Below, piece by piece: positions 26,681 to 35,575 of a stretch of DNA of 64,000 nt. The notes beneath the pieces were generated by a model that worked only from the letters and a program-made list of their open reading frames with translations, was not told the origin of the DNA and made no database searches. Location of the stretch: the NCBI GenBank assembly GCA_945957605.1, contig CAMFLR010000006.1, forward strand, positions 431,834 to 495,833. The letters run 5' to 3'. This DNA comes from an uncultured Isosphaeraceae bacterium. GTDB lineage: Bacteria; Planctomycetota; Planctomycetia; Isosphaerales; Isosphaeraceae. A program made the position numbers and the translations under genes. The stretch's first letter is position 1, and every line of letters starts with the position of its first letter.

Positions 26681-28563
26681 TTACCGGTTTCCTTCTTTTC
26701 GGGCGCCGGCTCGACGACCTTGTGCGTTTGACCGGTTTTAAGATTCGTCAGCACTTGCTGTGTACCGGATGGCCACTGGATTGTGACTTTCTCGACGACG
26801 TCGATCTTGCCGAGCCCGATCAGCACGCGTGGATCGTTCGTGGCGAACATGCTGCAGCCGCCCTTGCGCTGGCGATAAATCGTCCGCGGGCCTGCCTGCA
26901 CCTTGATCAGCGTGCCAATCGCGTCGCGATTGCTCTTGGTGCCGACAAGCTGGAAGCGAATCCACGAATTGCCGTTCAGCGGCGTGTCGTTGCGAAGGAC
27001 GGCGGGGGCTCCATCCTTGTGATTCACGACGATATCGGTATCGCCGTCGTCGTCGAGGTCGCCAAACGTCGCGCCTCGGCCGACGTGGTCCGTCGTGAAG
27101 TACGGGCCAACGTCGCGGGTTGAAATCTTGAATCGGCCCTTGAGGTTGCGATGAAGCGTCGGCGGCTCGGCGTATTCGATCCCCTGCCCTAGCTCCATGC
27201 GGTTGTCGTCGACGTGACCGTTGGTCACGAAGATATCGGGCCAGCCGTCGCTATCGAAGTCGATCAGCCCAGTTCCCCACTTCACATAGTTCGTCGTGTC
27301 GGCGAGACCGACAAACACGGTCTGGTCGTAAAACGACCCTTTACCCAGGTTCTGATAGAGCGTGTTCGGCTCGTTCGAGAAGTTGGTGACGAACAATTCG
27401 GGCAGGCCGTCGCCGTCGGTATCCTCGGCATCGACACCCATCCCCGACTGTGCTTGGCCACGGATGTCGAACGCTGCACCCGAGGCTTCGGTGATGTCTT
27501 CAAAGGTGCCGTCGCCGCGGTTACGGAAGAGGAAGTTCGGGTTCATGTCGTTGGCGACGTAGATATCAATCTTGCCGTCACCATCGATGTCGGCGGTGAC
27601 GACGCCGAAGCCGTGACCGTCATCGCGTCCGCGGAACTTGTTGGTGGCAGGGTCGAAGATGATCTGCGAGTAGACGTCGGTGAAGGTGCCGTCGCCGTTG
27701 TTGCGATAGAAGAAGTGCTTGGTCGTCCGGACGGAGCGGGGCGAGCAATAGAGGCGAATGTTCTTTTCCTGATCGCCGCAGAAAATATCGTCGCCGGGAA
27801 GTTTCCAGTCGCCGTAATTCGAGACGTACAGGTCGAGGTCGCCGTCGTTGTCGTAATCGAGAAACGCGCCACTCGATGACCAGCCGTCGCGATCAATACC
27901 GGCTTTCTTGCTGATATCGGTGAACTTTCCCTTGCCGTCGTTCAAGTAAAGAACGTTCGGGCCGTAGTTGCAGAGGAAGATGTCGACATCGCCGTCATTG
28001 TCGATATCCGCGCAGATGGCTGCGTGACAGAAGCCTTCGAAGGCGATGCCGGCTTCCTTCGTCACTTCCTGGAACTTCCCGTTGCCCAGGTTGCGATAAA
28101 GCTTGTTCGTGCCGGTCTTCTTGGAGCCGACGGGCAAGTACGTCGCGGTGACGAAGTAGATATCGAGCTTGCCGTCGCCGTCGTAATCGAGAATTGCCGA
28201 GCCCGAGCCGTTGGCAGAGGGGAAGTGCTTGTGCCCCTCCATTCCCGAAACGTGCACGAAGTCGATGCCGGTTTCCTTGAGGATGTCGGTGAACCGGAAC
28301 GGGCTCGACTCCTGCTCGACCTTTTTCGTCTTGGCGACCGCGACGTTCGCCAGGCGGTCGCCGGCGATGGCAGACGACTTTTTGGCGTGCGTCGCTTCGG
28401 GAGTTTTGGCGACGGGTTCCGCGGGCTTGTCAGACTTCGCCGTTGAAGTCGGGGCGGCGGGAGTTTCGGCGGGTTTTGGCGCCGGCTCGCCACAACCGGC
28501 GATTGCGAGGCCAACCAAGATGAGAAGGCTGGGAAGGATGCAGGACCGCAGACGTGAAAGCAT
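26677..28563 (-). CDS. CRTAC1-like lipoprotein with FG-GAP repeats and ASPIC/UnbV domain
   Basis: 628 residues with lipobox LAIAGC and a proline/alanine linker to about residue 70. Seven or more FG-GAP/VCBS calcium-binding motifs follow, each with a D.D.DG.D core: DYDGDGKLDIYF, DIDNDGDVDIFL, DYDNDGDLDLYV, DIDGDGKIDIYV, DTDGDGLPELFV, DFDSDGWPDIFV, DLDDDGDTDIVV. The C-terminal domain (about 540-620, ending TIQWPSGTQQVLTNL) is ASPIC/UnbV. These proteins are beta-propellers with a C-terminal cap, exported and probably Ca-dependent, related to eukaryotic CRTAC1; function in bacteria is unknown. First gene of a four-gene minus-strand run with the TPR lipoprotein and two ABC-2 permeases. Confidence 0.9.
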   Translation of the reverse strand: MLSRLRSCILPSLLILVGLAIAGCGEPAPKPAETPAAPTSTAKSDKPAEPVAKTPEATHAKKSSAIAGDRLANVAVAKTKKVEQESSPFRFTDILKETGIDFVHVSGMEGHKHFPSANGSGSAILDYDGDGKLDIYFVTATYLPVGSKKTGTNKLYRNLGNGKFQEVTKEAGIAFEGFCHAAICADIDNDGDVDIFLCNYGPNVLYLNDGKGKFTDISKKAGIDRDGWSSSGAFLDYDNDGDLDLYVSNYGDWKLPGDDIFCGDQEKNIRLYCSPRSVRTTKHFFYRNNGDGTFTDVYSQIIFDPATNKFRGRDDGHGFGVVTADIDGDGKIDIYVANDMNPNFLFRNRGDGTFEDITEASGAAFDIRGQAQSGMGVDAEDTDGDGLPELFVTNFSNEPNTLYQNLGKGSFYDQTVFVGLADTTNYVKWGTGLIDFDSDGWPDIFVTNGHVDDNRMELGQGIEYAEPPTLHRNLKGRFKISTRDVGPYFTTDHVGRGATFGDLDDDGDTDIVVNHKDGAPAVLRNDTPLNGNSWIRFQLVGTKSNRDAIGTLIKVQAGPRTIYRQRKGGCSMFATNDPRVLIGLGKIDVVEKVTIQWPSGTQQVLTNLKTGQTHKVVEPAPEKKETGK

Positions 28564-29047
28564 GAGGGAATAACCTTCCGGGTGCGTCGAGGAGCGGCCT
28601 CGCGCGTGCGCCGGCGGACAGGCAGGTCCGGGCGGACGCGTGAAATCAGAATGAAAGTCAATTAATGAGATGAGGCCGCTGAGCGGATCGATTGTAACAC
28701 CTTATGCCGGTACGAAACAAAGCCACCCACCGTTCGGATTTTGACCATCGCTCGGCGGATCCTGGTCATTCTGGCCCGCGCTTCGCATGCACGACGGGGC
28801 CGCTTCACTCGGCCTGAGCCTTCGCGCGACGTTTCAGCGCAAGGCAAAAAATCCAGAGGTAATCCGGTAGTTCGGCACAGCCTCTGCCGACAAAGTTGGC
28901 AAAATCGGAGCGTCGGGATAAACTACCCAAGATTTGCGGTCATGAACGGAGTCACACCGAAGCGATGGATGTAGTGGGGTCGGACCGCATTGCGACGGAT
29001 CGCAACTTGGAATCAGGATCAAGGATCGCAACACGGAGAGGGTATTG
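28564..29047. other. Intergenic, divergent promoter region
   Basis: About 480 bp between divergent genes. Short frames here look like noise. No repeat, terminator or RNA gene recognised; it must contain the promoters of both units. Confidence 0.4.
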
Positions 29048-31159
29048 ATGCGACGCGCTGGGATGGCAGATTACGGACGCTTTGCGTTCGCCGGTGTGCT
29101 CTTGTTCGTTGGTGCTTCCAGCCTATGTCAGGGCCAGGCGACGCTTGCGCCAGCCTCGCCCAGCTATTCGGCTGTGGTTCGCACGATCGACAACGTGCAC
29201 AAGGACTGGGAAGCCAAGGCTCCGGAAACCGCTCCGGGCTGGAACTCGTTTTTTGACGAGATCCAGAAGGAAATCAAGGCGTACAACGCCGCAAAGACTG
29301 CGAGCGATCGGTTGGGACCGCTCAACCGGTTGTGGCAGCTCTCGGTCGCTCTCGAAGGAGTGGCCTGGGATCCGGCGACTGAACTGCGCGAATCGCTTCG
29401 AGCGTGGCTCCGCCCGCGGGTTCGCCTCGCGACGGCCGAGCAGAACTTGAACGAAGCACTCGCACAGAACGTCACCTCGCCCGAAGACGCCCAGAACCGT
29501 AAGGACTGGCGCAGCTTCATCGACGACAAGCTCGGCGCCGCGCTCAAAAACTATGAAGGCGCACCGTCGGTTCAGGCACGTCAGGACGCTGTCAAAAAGC
29601 TGCGAACCGCGCTCGACTCGCTGCGGCACACGAATCCGTGGTCGTACTCGTCCGAGTTGCAGGCCGCCGCAGATGACCTGTTCAACGCGCCGAACCTCGA
29701 CATCGCCGCTGACACCAACGCGCTCTATCCCGTTTTCGCAAATCAGGTTGTGGTGAGCGGCCCGGTTTACCGCCGCGGATATGTCTCGCAGGTGACGGCT
29801 GGACCGTACGCCGGTTTCGCGCTCGCTCCCTCGAACGAGGGGATCGCGTTCACGAACAGCCAGTACCTGACGAGCGTCACGCCGATCACCGACTTCAACC
29901 AGCAGATGGCGCGTGACCCGCGCGGTCAGCGTGCGACGAAGTTGTACAGCTTTGGCGCGACGCAGACCGACAGCGGCTACATGAGCGTGACCGCGATGAT
30001 CACGCCGACCGGTTTCCACCTTTTCCAGGCCCCGAGCCACAACTTCGATGCCCGGATCTGCTCGACTCCGGCGGCTGGCGGCGGTTTCGGCCGGTTGGTT
30101 GCTGGAATGATCGGCATGGGCCAGCAGAAGATCACCAACAAGGTGTATGAAGGGGCGATCGGCCGGATGCGGTCGGAAGCGGCGGTCGAGGCGAATGCCG
30201 AGGCGTCGGAACGGATGGCTGCGGCTGAAGCCGATGAGAACGCCAAGCTCAAGAAGTTCTTCCCCGGCGACGGCTCGTTGACGGTGAATAACATCACGGT
30301 CGCCGGGCTCTCGCTCAAGACAACTTCGGCCAACGCGCTTGTTTCGGGCGTGCTCAAGTGGACGACCAACCCGCAAGGCGGCGGAGCAGATGCCCCTCAG
30401 CCCGCGAAGTTTGCCCAGCCGGCTGCGGGTGTTTCGGCCGACATTCACCTCACGTCGGTCGGCAACAACCTCATCGCGGGCTACCTCAGCTCGCCCGAGG
30501 CAGCCAGTGTCGACAACCTGGTGATCGAGGCCCGCAAGGTCGAGCCCGGTATGAAGCCGAGTGAAGCGATCAAGGTGACGAAGAATGTCGATTTCGCGAC
30601 CTATCTCAAGCGGGTCGATGAAACCGCCGCTCAGAACAACCCGAACGTGCAAGTGATTCGGATCAAGAAGCCGAAGTCGGCGCCCGAGCTTGCCGCCGAT
30701 GCCAACGGCCGACTGGTGGTGATCGTGCACGACTTCCAGCTCGATCTGCCTGTGCCGCCACAGGTTGCGAAGTCGGGCCTGGGATCGCCCGCGAAGGTTT
30801 ATCGCCTCGTCGCCACCGCCGCTGAGTTCGTCTTCGAGCTCAAGCCGGTGACCGAACCCGACGGATCGATTCGCCTGACCGGCAATCTCAAGGAATTCAC
30901 CCCAGCTGCCGGCTCGAAGGTCTACGCGATCAACGACAACGAGGCGAAGGCTCTGCCGCTCGATCCGTTCCGTTCGGTGTTTATCTTCCAGGGCTTCGCG
31001 ACGGCGATCAAAGCCAAGCCGCTTAACGTTCCGCTCGAGAATGTGAAGCTGAAGGGCTACAACATCGCCTCGATCAGCGAGCTCGATCCGTCCGGCTGGA
31101 TGCGGATCGTCCTCACGCCGACGGGCGAACGTCCTCTCGCCGAGGGCGCGGGCGGCTGA
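29048..31159 (+). CDS. Large secreted protein of unknown function
   Basis: 703 residues starting at the ATG of MRRAGMADYGRFAF (GAGAGGG upstream). A signal peptide ends near the SSLCQGQA site. The N-terminal 190 residues are alpha-helical with a regular charged pattern; the middle (to about 330) is beta-rich and contains a run of Ala-Glu rich helix (about 365-400, SEAAVEANAEASERMAAAEA); the C-terminal half alternates strands with a VIVHDFQLDLPVPP segment. I recognise no known domain. It looks like a planctomycete-specific exported protein. A strong hairpin terminator follows at 31192-31222 and the peroxiredoxin-kinase gene comes next as a separate unit. Confidence 0.7.
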   Translation: MRRAGMADYGRFAFAGVLLFVGASSLCQGQATLAPASPSYSAVVRTIDNVHKDWEAKAPETAPGWNSFFDEIQKEIKAYNAAKTASDRLGPLNRLWQLSVALEGVAWDPATELRESLRAWLRPRVRLATAEQNLNEALAQNVTSPEDAQNRKDWRSFIDDKLGAALKNYEGAPSVQARQDAVKKLRTALDSLRHTNPWSYSSELQAAADDLFNAPNLDIAADTNALYPVFANQVVVSGPVYRRGYVSQVTAGPYAGFALAPSNEGIAFTNSQYLTSVTPITDFNQQMARDPRGQRATKLYSFGATQTDSGYMSVTAMITPTGFHLFQAPSHNFDARICSTPAAGGGFGRLVAGMIGMGQQKITNKVYEGAIGRMRSEAAVEANAEASERMAAAEADENAKLKKFFPGDGSLTVNNITVAGLSLKTTSANALVSGVLKWTTNPQGGGADAPQPAKFAQPAAGVSADIHLTSVGNNLIAGYLSSPEAASVDNLVIEARKVEPGMKPSEAIKVTKNVDFATYLKRVDETAAQNNPNVQVIRIKKPKSAPELAADANGRLVVIVHDFQLDLPVPPQVAKSGLGSPAKVYRLVATAAEFVFELKPVTEPDGSIRLTGNLKEFTPAAGSKVYAINDNEAKALPLDPFRSVFIFQGFATAIKAKPLNVPLENVKLKGYNIASISELDPSGWMRIVLTPTGERPLAEGAGG

Positions 31160-31191
31160 GTGATTTTTGTCGGGTACAATTGATGTCGAAC

Positions 31192-31222
31192 CACGGCCGG
31201 ATGCAGAAACGCTCCGGCCGTG
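31192..31222 (+). terminator. Terminator hairpin after large secreted protein
   Basis: Stem CACGGCCGGA/TCCGGCCGTG with an 11-base loop, followed by TGATCTTTT. Ten base pairs, GC-rich, with a short T run: a reasonable intrinsic terminator. Confidence 0.7.
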
Positions 31223-31337
31223 ATCTTTTCCGCAACCTGATCTGACGCTTTGGTGTCGGTAGCCGGCAGGGGCTGCCGCGGCTTGACGCTCTTTTGTACA
31301 ATATCGCCAAACGCTGATACACACGGGACCCTCACCG

Positions 31338-32750
31338 ATGACAACCGCCCTGGTGGGCCAAAAAGCACCTGTTTTTGACCTCGAATCAACCTCCTCCTCT
31401 CCTGAAGGCGTGACGTCGCGGGCTCGTCTGGACGACTTTCGTGGTCAATGGCTAATCGTTGTCTTTTATCCCCGCGACTTTTCGCTCGTTTGCCCAACCG
31501 AGCTGATCTCTCTGAGCGACCGATTCGACGATTTCGAGTCGCAAGGCGCTCGGATTATTGGCATTAGCACCGATTCGATCGTCTCCCACACGCGCTGGAT
31601 CAACCTCCCGCGCAACCAGGGGGGCGTTAGCGGCCTGCGCTTTCCGCTCGCGAGTGACGACAGCGGCGAGATCTCTCGCGCCTTTGGCGTCTATCAGGAA
31701 GCCAACAACGCAGCGCTTCGGGGACTTTTCATCATCGACCCGAACGGTGTGATCCAGTACCAGGTCGTGCACAACATGAGCGTCGGCCGTCGCGCCGATG
31801 AGATTCTCCGCGTGCTGAGCGCCATTCAAACCGGCGGACTCTGCGGCGAGAACTGGACGCAAGAAGCCCCCGCGATGATCGACCCGACGCAAGAGCTCGG
31901 CCCAGGCCGGGTAATCTCGCACTACCGGATCGAAGACGTGATCGGCTCGGGCACGTTCTCGACGGTCTACCGCGCTCACGACCTGACACTCGATCGGGAC
32001 GTGGCGCTGAAGATCTTCAAGAATACCGACACGTCGCGTAACCGGCTCGCCCTGAACGAAGCGCGGGCGGCCGCGTCGCTCAATCACATCAACATCGGGA
32101 CAATCTTCGCCGTCGACGACGCCGAAGGGGTGTCGATGATCGCGATGGAATACCTCAAGGGGAAAACCCTCGCAGATTACGTCGCCCAGGGTGCACAGTC
32201 GGTCGAGTGGGTGGCGCGAATCACGCATCAAGTGGCCAAGGGAGTGGGTGCCGCGCATTCGCGAGGCCTCGTCCACGGCGATTTGAAGCCCGCGAACATC
32301 ATCGTTGCCGACAACGGGCTCGTCAAAATCCTCGATTTCGGCCTCTCCCGGCGCGAGAATGCCGCGAACCCGTTCGCCATCGATCCCGACGCAACGGTCG
32401 ACCGTTCCGAGTTCGAGCCTTCGGGAATCTCGGGTACGCCAAGCTACCTCTCGCCCGAACAAGCGGCCGGTGAGAACGCTTCGACCCAGAGCGACGTCTT
32501 CGCGCTCGGGGCGATCGTTTACGAACTGCTGACCGGACGGAAAGCATTCCCGGGCAAGAACTTGCTACAGGTGCTCAACGAGATTGCCCGGGTCGACCCC
32601 GACAAGCTCGGGGGCGAAGTTCCCGCGCCGTTCGACGACCTTATCCGGTGCGCTCTGGCGGTCGATCCCGAAGAGCGCGGACTTTGCATGCACGAGATCT
32701 CGAACCTCTTCCCCGGGGCGATCTGTCCCCTGGAGGCGGCTGAGGTCTGA
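31338..32750 (+). CDS. Peroxiredoxin fused to Ser/Thr protein kinase
   Basis: 470 residues in one uninterrupted frame. Residues 1-175 are a typical 2-Cys AhpC/TSA peroxiredoxin: peroxidatic Cys52 in DFSLVCPTEL, and a C-terminal GGLCGENW (Cys169) at the place of the resolving cysteine. Residues 195-460 are a Hanks-type kinase: glycine loop IGSGTFSTVYR, Lys225 in VALKIFK, catalytic loop HGDLKPAN (Asp315), DFG at 333-335, GTPSYLSPEQ and the DVFALGAIVYELLTG helix. All residues needed for both activities are visible. The linker is only about 20 residues, so the redox-active C-terminal cysteine lies next to the kinase N lobe. Likely a cytoplasmic peroxide sensor that controls its own phosphotransfer; no such coupling has been shown. 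No signal peptide; stands alone between a terminator and a palindromic repeat. Confidence 0.92.
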   Translation: MTTALVGQKAPVFDLESTSSSPEGVTSRARLDDFRGQWLIVVFYPRDFSLVCPTELISLSDRFDDFESQGARIIGISTDSIVSHTRWINLPRNQGGVSGLRFPLASDDSGEISRAFGVYQEANNAALRGLFIIDPNGVIQYQVVHNMSVGRRADEILRVLSAIQTGGLCGENWTQEAPAMIDPTQELGPGRVISHYRIEDVIGSGTFSTVYRAHDLTLDRDVALKIFKNTDTSRNRLALNEARAAASLNHINIGTIFAVDDAEGVSMIAMEYLKGKTLADYVAQGAQSVEWVARITHQVAKGVGAAHSRGLVHGDLKPANIIVADNGLVKILDFGLSRRENAANPFAIDPDATVDRSEFEPSGISGTPSYLSPEQAAGENASTQSDVFALGAIVYELLTGRKAFPGKNLLQVLNEIARVDPDKLGGEVPAPFDDLIRCALAVDPEERGLCMHEISNLFPGAICPLEAAEV

Positions 32751-32892
32751 TGATGGTACGATTGCGGCCCCTGGGCCGCGTCAAAGATCAATTGGTTCGG
32801 CAACGGGACGGCCAGCCGCTCGTCCCTTGCCGAACCTTAGTTGCTTTAAGATTCATGGAGATTACGCGCTAAGTATTGAGAACAATCAGCAA

Positions 32893-33007
32893 GGGTAGCA
32901 GGGACAACTTGTTGTCCTGGTCGCGAAGCGACAAGAGGGATCGCAACCTGTTCTAGCTCAGCCTCTTGTGGATGCGCCACCCGGACAACAAGTTGTCCGG
33001 GCCACCC
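32893..33007. repeat. Nested palindromic repeat, GGACAAC type (copy 2)
   Basis: Outer arms GGGTAGC and GCCACCC. Left side: GGGACAAC/GTTGTCCT hairpin, GTCGC-gaa-GCGAC, CAAGAGG. Right side: CCTCTTG, GTGG/CCAC and CCGGACAAC/GTTGTCCGG. It lies between the peroxiredoxin-kinase gene and the HAD/glycosyltransferase operon. Confidence 0.85.
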
Positions 33008-33072
33008 AATTCTAGCCGTTGTTCCGCTCTATCCGCGTAACCCTTAAATTATCCCCTTGAGGACTTTCCGCC

Positions 33073-33747
33073 GTGGCCGATGAAGCTCCGTTGCTCGCGA
33101 TTTTCGACCACGATGGCGTGATGGTTGACTCGCTCGAACACCATCAACGCGCCTGGCTCGAACTGGGTCGCCGCGAGCAATTGCCGATCACGGCCGAGTT
33201 CGTCAAGGAAACGTTCGGGATGACGAACCCGTCGATGTTCGAACGCCTGCTCGGGCGTACGCTCGACACTCCAACGCTCGACCGCTACACCGACATCAAA
33301 GAGTCGTGCTATCGCGAGCTGGCCGAGGGAAATATCGACCTCCTCCCGGGAATCCGCGCCCTGATTCTCGGCCTGCGGTCGCACGGTGTGAAGCTGGCGA
33401 TCGGGTCGAGCGGCGTGAAGCGCAACCTTGAACTGACGATCGCCTCGTGCGGGCTCGATGGCCATTTCACAGCACTCGCCGCGCTTGAAGACATCAAACG
33501 CGGCAAGCCCGATCCCGAGGTATTTCTCGTCGCCGCATCTCGCGCCGGAGTTTCGCCCAGCCGCGCGGTCGTTTTTGAAGACGCGACGTTTGGGATCATC
33601 GCGGCGAAAGCGGCAGGAATGCGGGCGGTCGGCGTGACGACCACCAATTCCGCCCAGGCGCTTTGGGATGCCGGTGCCGACGAGGTTGTCGAGACCTTCG
33701 CCGGTTATGACGTCGCAGCCCTCGTCAACCGGCTCGCGCAGTCATGA
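33073..33747 (+). CDS. HAD-superfamily phosphatase/phosphomutase-like hydrolase
   Basis: 224 residues from a GTG directly after the repeat. HAD motif I is DHDGVMVDS (nucleophile Asp11 and acid Asp13), motif II is in IGSSGVKRNLE, motif III is the lysine of RGKPDPEVF and motif IV is VVFEDATFGIIAA. The helical cap between motifs I and II and the overall length place it with the beta-phosphoglucomutase/phosphoglycolate phosphatase subfamily. It overlaps the glycosyltransferase gene by ATGA, so a role in sugar-phosphate or glycan metabolism is likely but the substrate is not defined. Confidence 0.85.
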   Translation: MADEAPLLAIFDHDGVMVDSLEHHQRAWLELGRREQLPITAEFVKETFGMTNPSMFERLLGRTLDTPTLDRYTDIKESCYRELAEGNIDLLPGIRALILGLRSHGVKLAIGSSGVKRNLELTIASCGLDGHFTALAALEDIKRGKPDPEVFLVAASRAGVSPSRAVVFEDATFGIIAAKAAGMRAVGVTTTNSAQALWDAGADEVVETFAGYDVAALVNRLAQS

Positions 33748-34907
33748 ATATCGTCCTCGGCTTCACCGAACCGCCGTACCCGTTTGGCAACGCCGCTGCG
33801 CGGTGGTTTTATGTCCTTTTCAAGGGATTGGTCGAACGCGGGCACAACGTCACCGCGTTTACGGCCTATTCGAATGAGTCGGATCGCCTCGCCGCGCTCG
33901 AACTCTTCCCCGCACCGAAGTACGATTTGCGAATGTACCCGGCTCGGCAGAAGAGCAGCCTGTTGAACAAGCTACAAACCGTCGCCGAGCCGTATTCGTA
34001 CCTCTTCAACGACGACTTCCGGCGCGATCTCAAGGCGCGGCTCGACACTGGGTTCGACGTACTGCACCTTGAGCCAATCTGGGCAGGCTGGCTTGGGAAG
34101 AAGCACATCAAACGCTCGCTCGTTCACGTGCATTATCTTTCAAGCATCGACCTTGCCGGCCCCGGCGGCAAGCAGTCGATGAGCCCCCTGCTCTTCGGCC
34201 TGACCGTCAACGCCGAACGGAGACTGCTCGGGAAGTACCGCAATATCGGCGTGCTCTCGCCTCGGTTGCGCGACGCCGTTGCAGCGATCAATCCTCGGGC
34301 ACACATTGATGTCGTGCCGCTCGGTCTCGACACCTCGCTCTATCCCTTCGACACCGCCCCGCCGCCGATGCGTCGGCCAACCGTCGGCCTGATCGGTTCG
34401 TTCACATGGCATCCCACGCTCATCGCAGCCGAGCGGATGTTCACGCGTCTCTGGCCTGAAATCTCACGCCGCGTTCCCGAAGCGCGACTGCAAGTCGTCG
34501 GCCGCGGTGCGAACCAAGCCCTCGCGCGATTCGCCGACACGCCGAACGTAGAAATTCACGCCGACGTCCCCGACCCCGTCCCGTACTTTCAGTCGACCGA
34601 CGTGATGCTCTACGCCCCGCCTGCCGGCAGCGGGATGAAGGTGAAAATCCTCGAATCGTTCGCGCTCGGCACGCCGGTGGTTACGAATACCGAAGGCATG
34701 GAAGGACTGCCGGCTGAGGATGGCGTTCACGCGGGGATTGCTGACGACGACGCAGGGCTAATCGAGCGAACGATTGGTTTGCTGCGGGATGCCGATCGTC
34801 GCCACACGCAACGAAGCGCCGCACGAAAGTTGATCGAGACGGTTTGCGACCCCGAGACGACGGTTTCGGCAATCGAGGCGATCCATCGGCGAATAGGGTC
34901 CGCATAG
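33744..34907 (+). CDS. Glycosyltransferase, GT-B fold (GT4-like)
   Basis: 387 residues, coupled by ATGA overlap to the HAD gene. The N-terminal domain begins NIVLGFTEPPYPFGNAAARW with an N-terminal beta strand and glycine loop; the C-terminal domain has VGLIGSFTWHPTL, LQVVGRG and the nucleotide-sugar site PPAGSGMKVKILESFALGTPVVTN, in which the E is the usual GT4 glutamate. GT4 enzymes use activated sugars (UDP-, GDP-) and retain configuration. The product could be a cell-envelope glycan. Donor and acceptor cannot be told. Ends just before a marked fall in GC content. Confidence 0.85.
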   Translation: MNIVLGFTEPPYPFGNAAARWFYVLFKGLVERGHNVTAFTAYSNESDRLAALELFPAPKYDLRMYPARQKSSLLNKLQTVAEPYSYLFNDDFRRDLKARLDTGFDVLHLEPIWAGWLGKKHIKRSLVHVHYLSSIDLAGPGGKQSMSPLLFGLTVNAERRLLGKYRNIGVLSPRLRDAVAAINPRAHIDVVPLGLDTSLYPFDTAPPPMRRPTVGLIGSFTWHPTLIAAERMFTRLWPEISRRVPEARLQVVGRGANQALARFADTPNVEIHADVPDPVPYFQSTDVMLYAPPAGSGMKVKILESFALGTPVVTNTEGMEGLPAEDGVHAGIADDDAGLIERTIGLLRDADRRHTQRSAARKLIETVCDPETTVSAIEAIHRRIGSA

Positions 34908-35086
34908 TCTTTTATGTACTGTTTGTCAGTAACATATAAGGTTTACGACCGTTTCACTCTGCAGAGACTTGCAGTACGTCCGTAGCTGATTTATATTTCA
35001 GGTTAATGGAGTCTCGAACTGAATCATAACTTTCGTTTTCAGTTACCATTTATGGCGCCACCGTGGCGTCGGGTGGACGCACCACA

Positions 35087-35533
35087 ATGGGAAGTCTCGC
35101 GAACTACGTCGACGCAAATTACGTGATGCCAGAAATTCTGGCGTTCTCCGGCGTGCGAATTCTTCTTGTTCACGGAAAAGAGAACGATCTCGAGTTCTGG
35201 TGGCCTCCCGGTTCGTATTGGTTAGCTGAAAAGGCATGTGACCTTACGCGCGAACAACCTGAACAATGGATCGCTAGAGTGGTGCGCGCTCAAATACAGC
35301 TAGAGCCAACAAGCGTTCGACTTCGTGGCGTCGAACATATCAGCAGTTCTCACCCTCCGGTGTTGTTGTACGAAGTTCAACTTGACGGAACGCCTTCTCC
35401 GTCAATTCACTATGCATTTGATGCTGCGGATTACTTCCCTTTAGACAATTTGCCATCTACTCTTGGACGAGATCGTAAACACGGTGAATGGCTCAAGTCA
35501 GTTCTTCAGAAGCTCCCGTCGGTTGTCGGCTAA
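35087..35533 (+). CDS. Degenerate Nudix-like protein in AT-rich islet
   Basis: 148 residues from the ATG of MGSLANYVDANY; an in-frame GTG eight codons earlier is possible. The core ILLVHGKENDLEFWWPPGSY looks like the strand before a Nudix box, and what follows (G-x5-E, then about six residues, then R-E) resembles the Nudix signature, but the downstream E-E-x-G is missing, so catalysis is doubtful. The C-terminal part has strands VRLRGVEHI, VLLYEVQLDG and a final helix, consistent with the fold. Codon use is clearly AT-richer than the flanking genes. It lies 42 bp upstream of the two-TM protein and is probably co-transcribed with it. Confidence 0.55.
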   Translation: MGSLANYVDANYVMPEILAFSGVRILLVHGKENDLEFWWPPGSYWLAEKACDLTREQPEQWIARVVRAQIQLEPTSVRLRGVEHISSSHPPVLLYEVQLDGTPSPSIHYAFDAADYFPLDNLPSTLGRDRKHGEWLKSVLQKLPSVVG

Positions 35534-35575
35534 TCGCAAAGTTTGTGGCGCCTCTTCCTAGCAAATGGTTAAGCA

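Noticed and set aside
29123..31324. Minus-strand frame of 733 codons, longer than the plus-strand gene
   Set aside because: Shadow of the secreted protein gene; Arg/His/Gly-rich composition typical of antisense frames in high-GC DNA.
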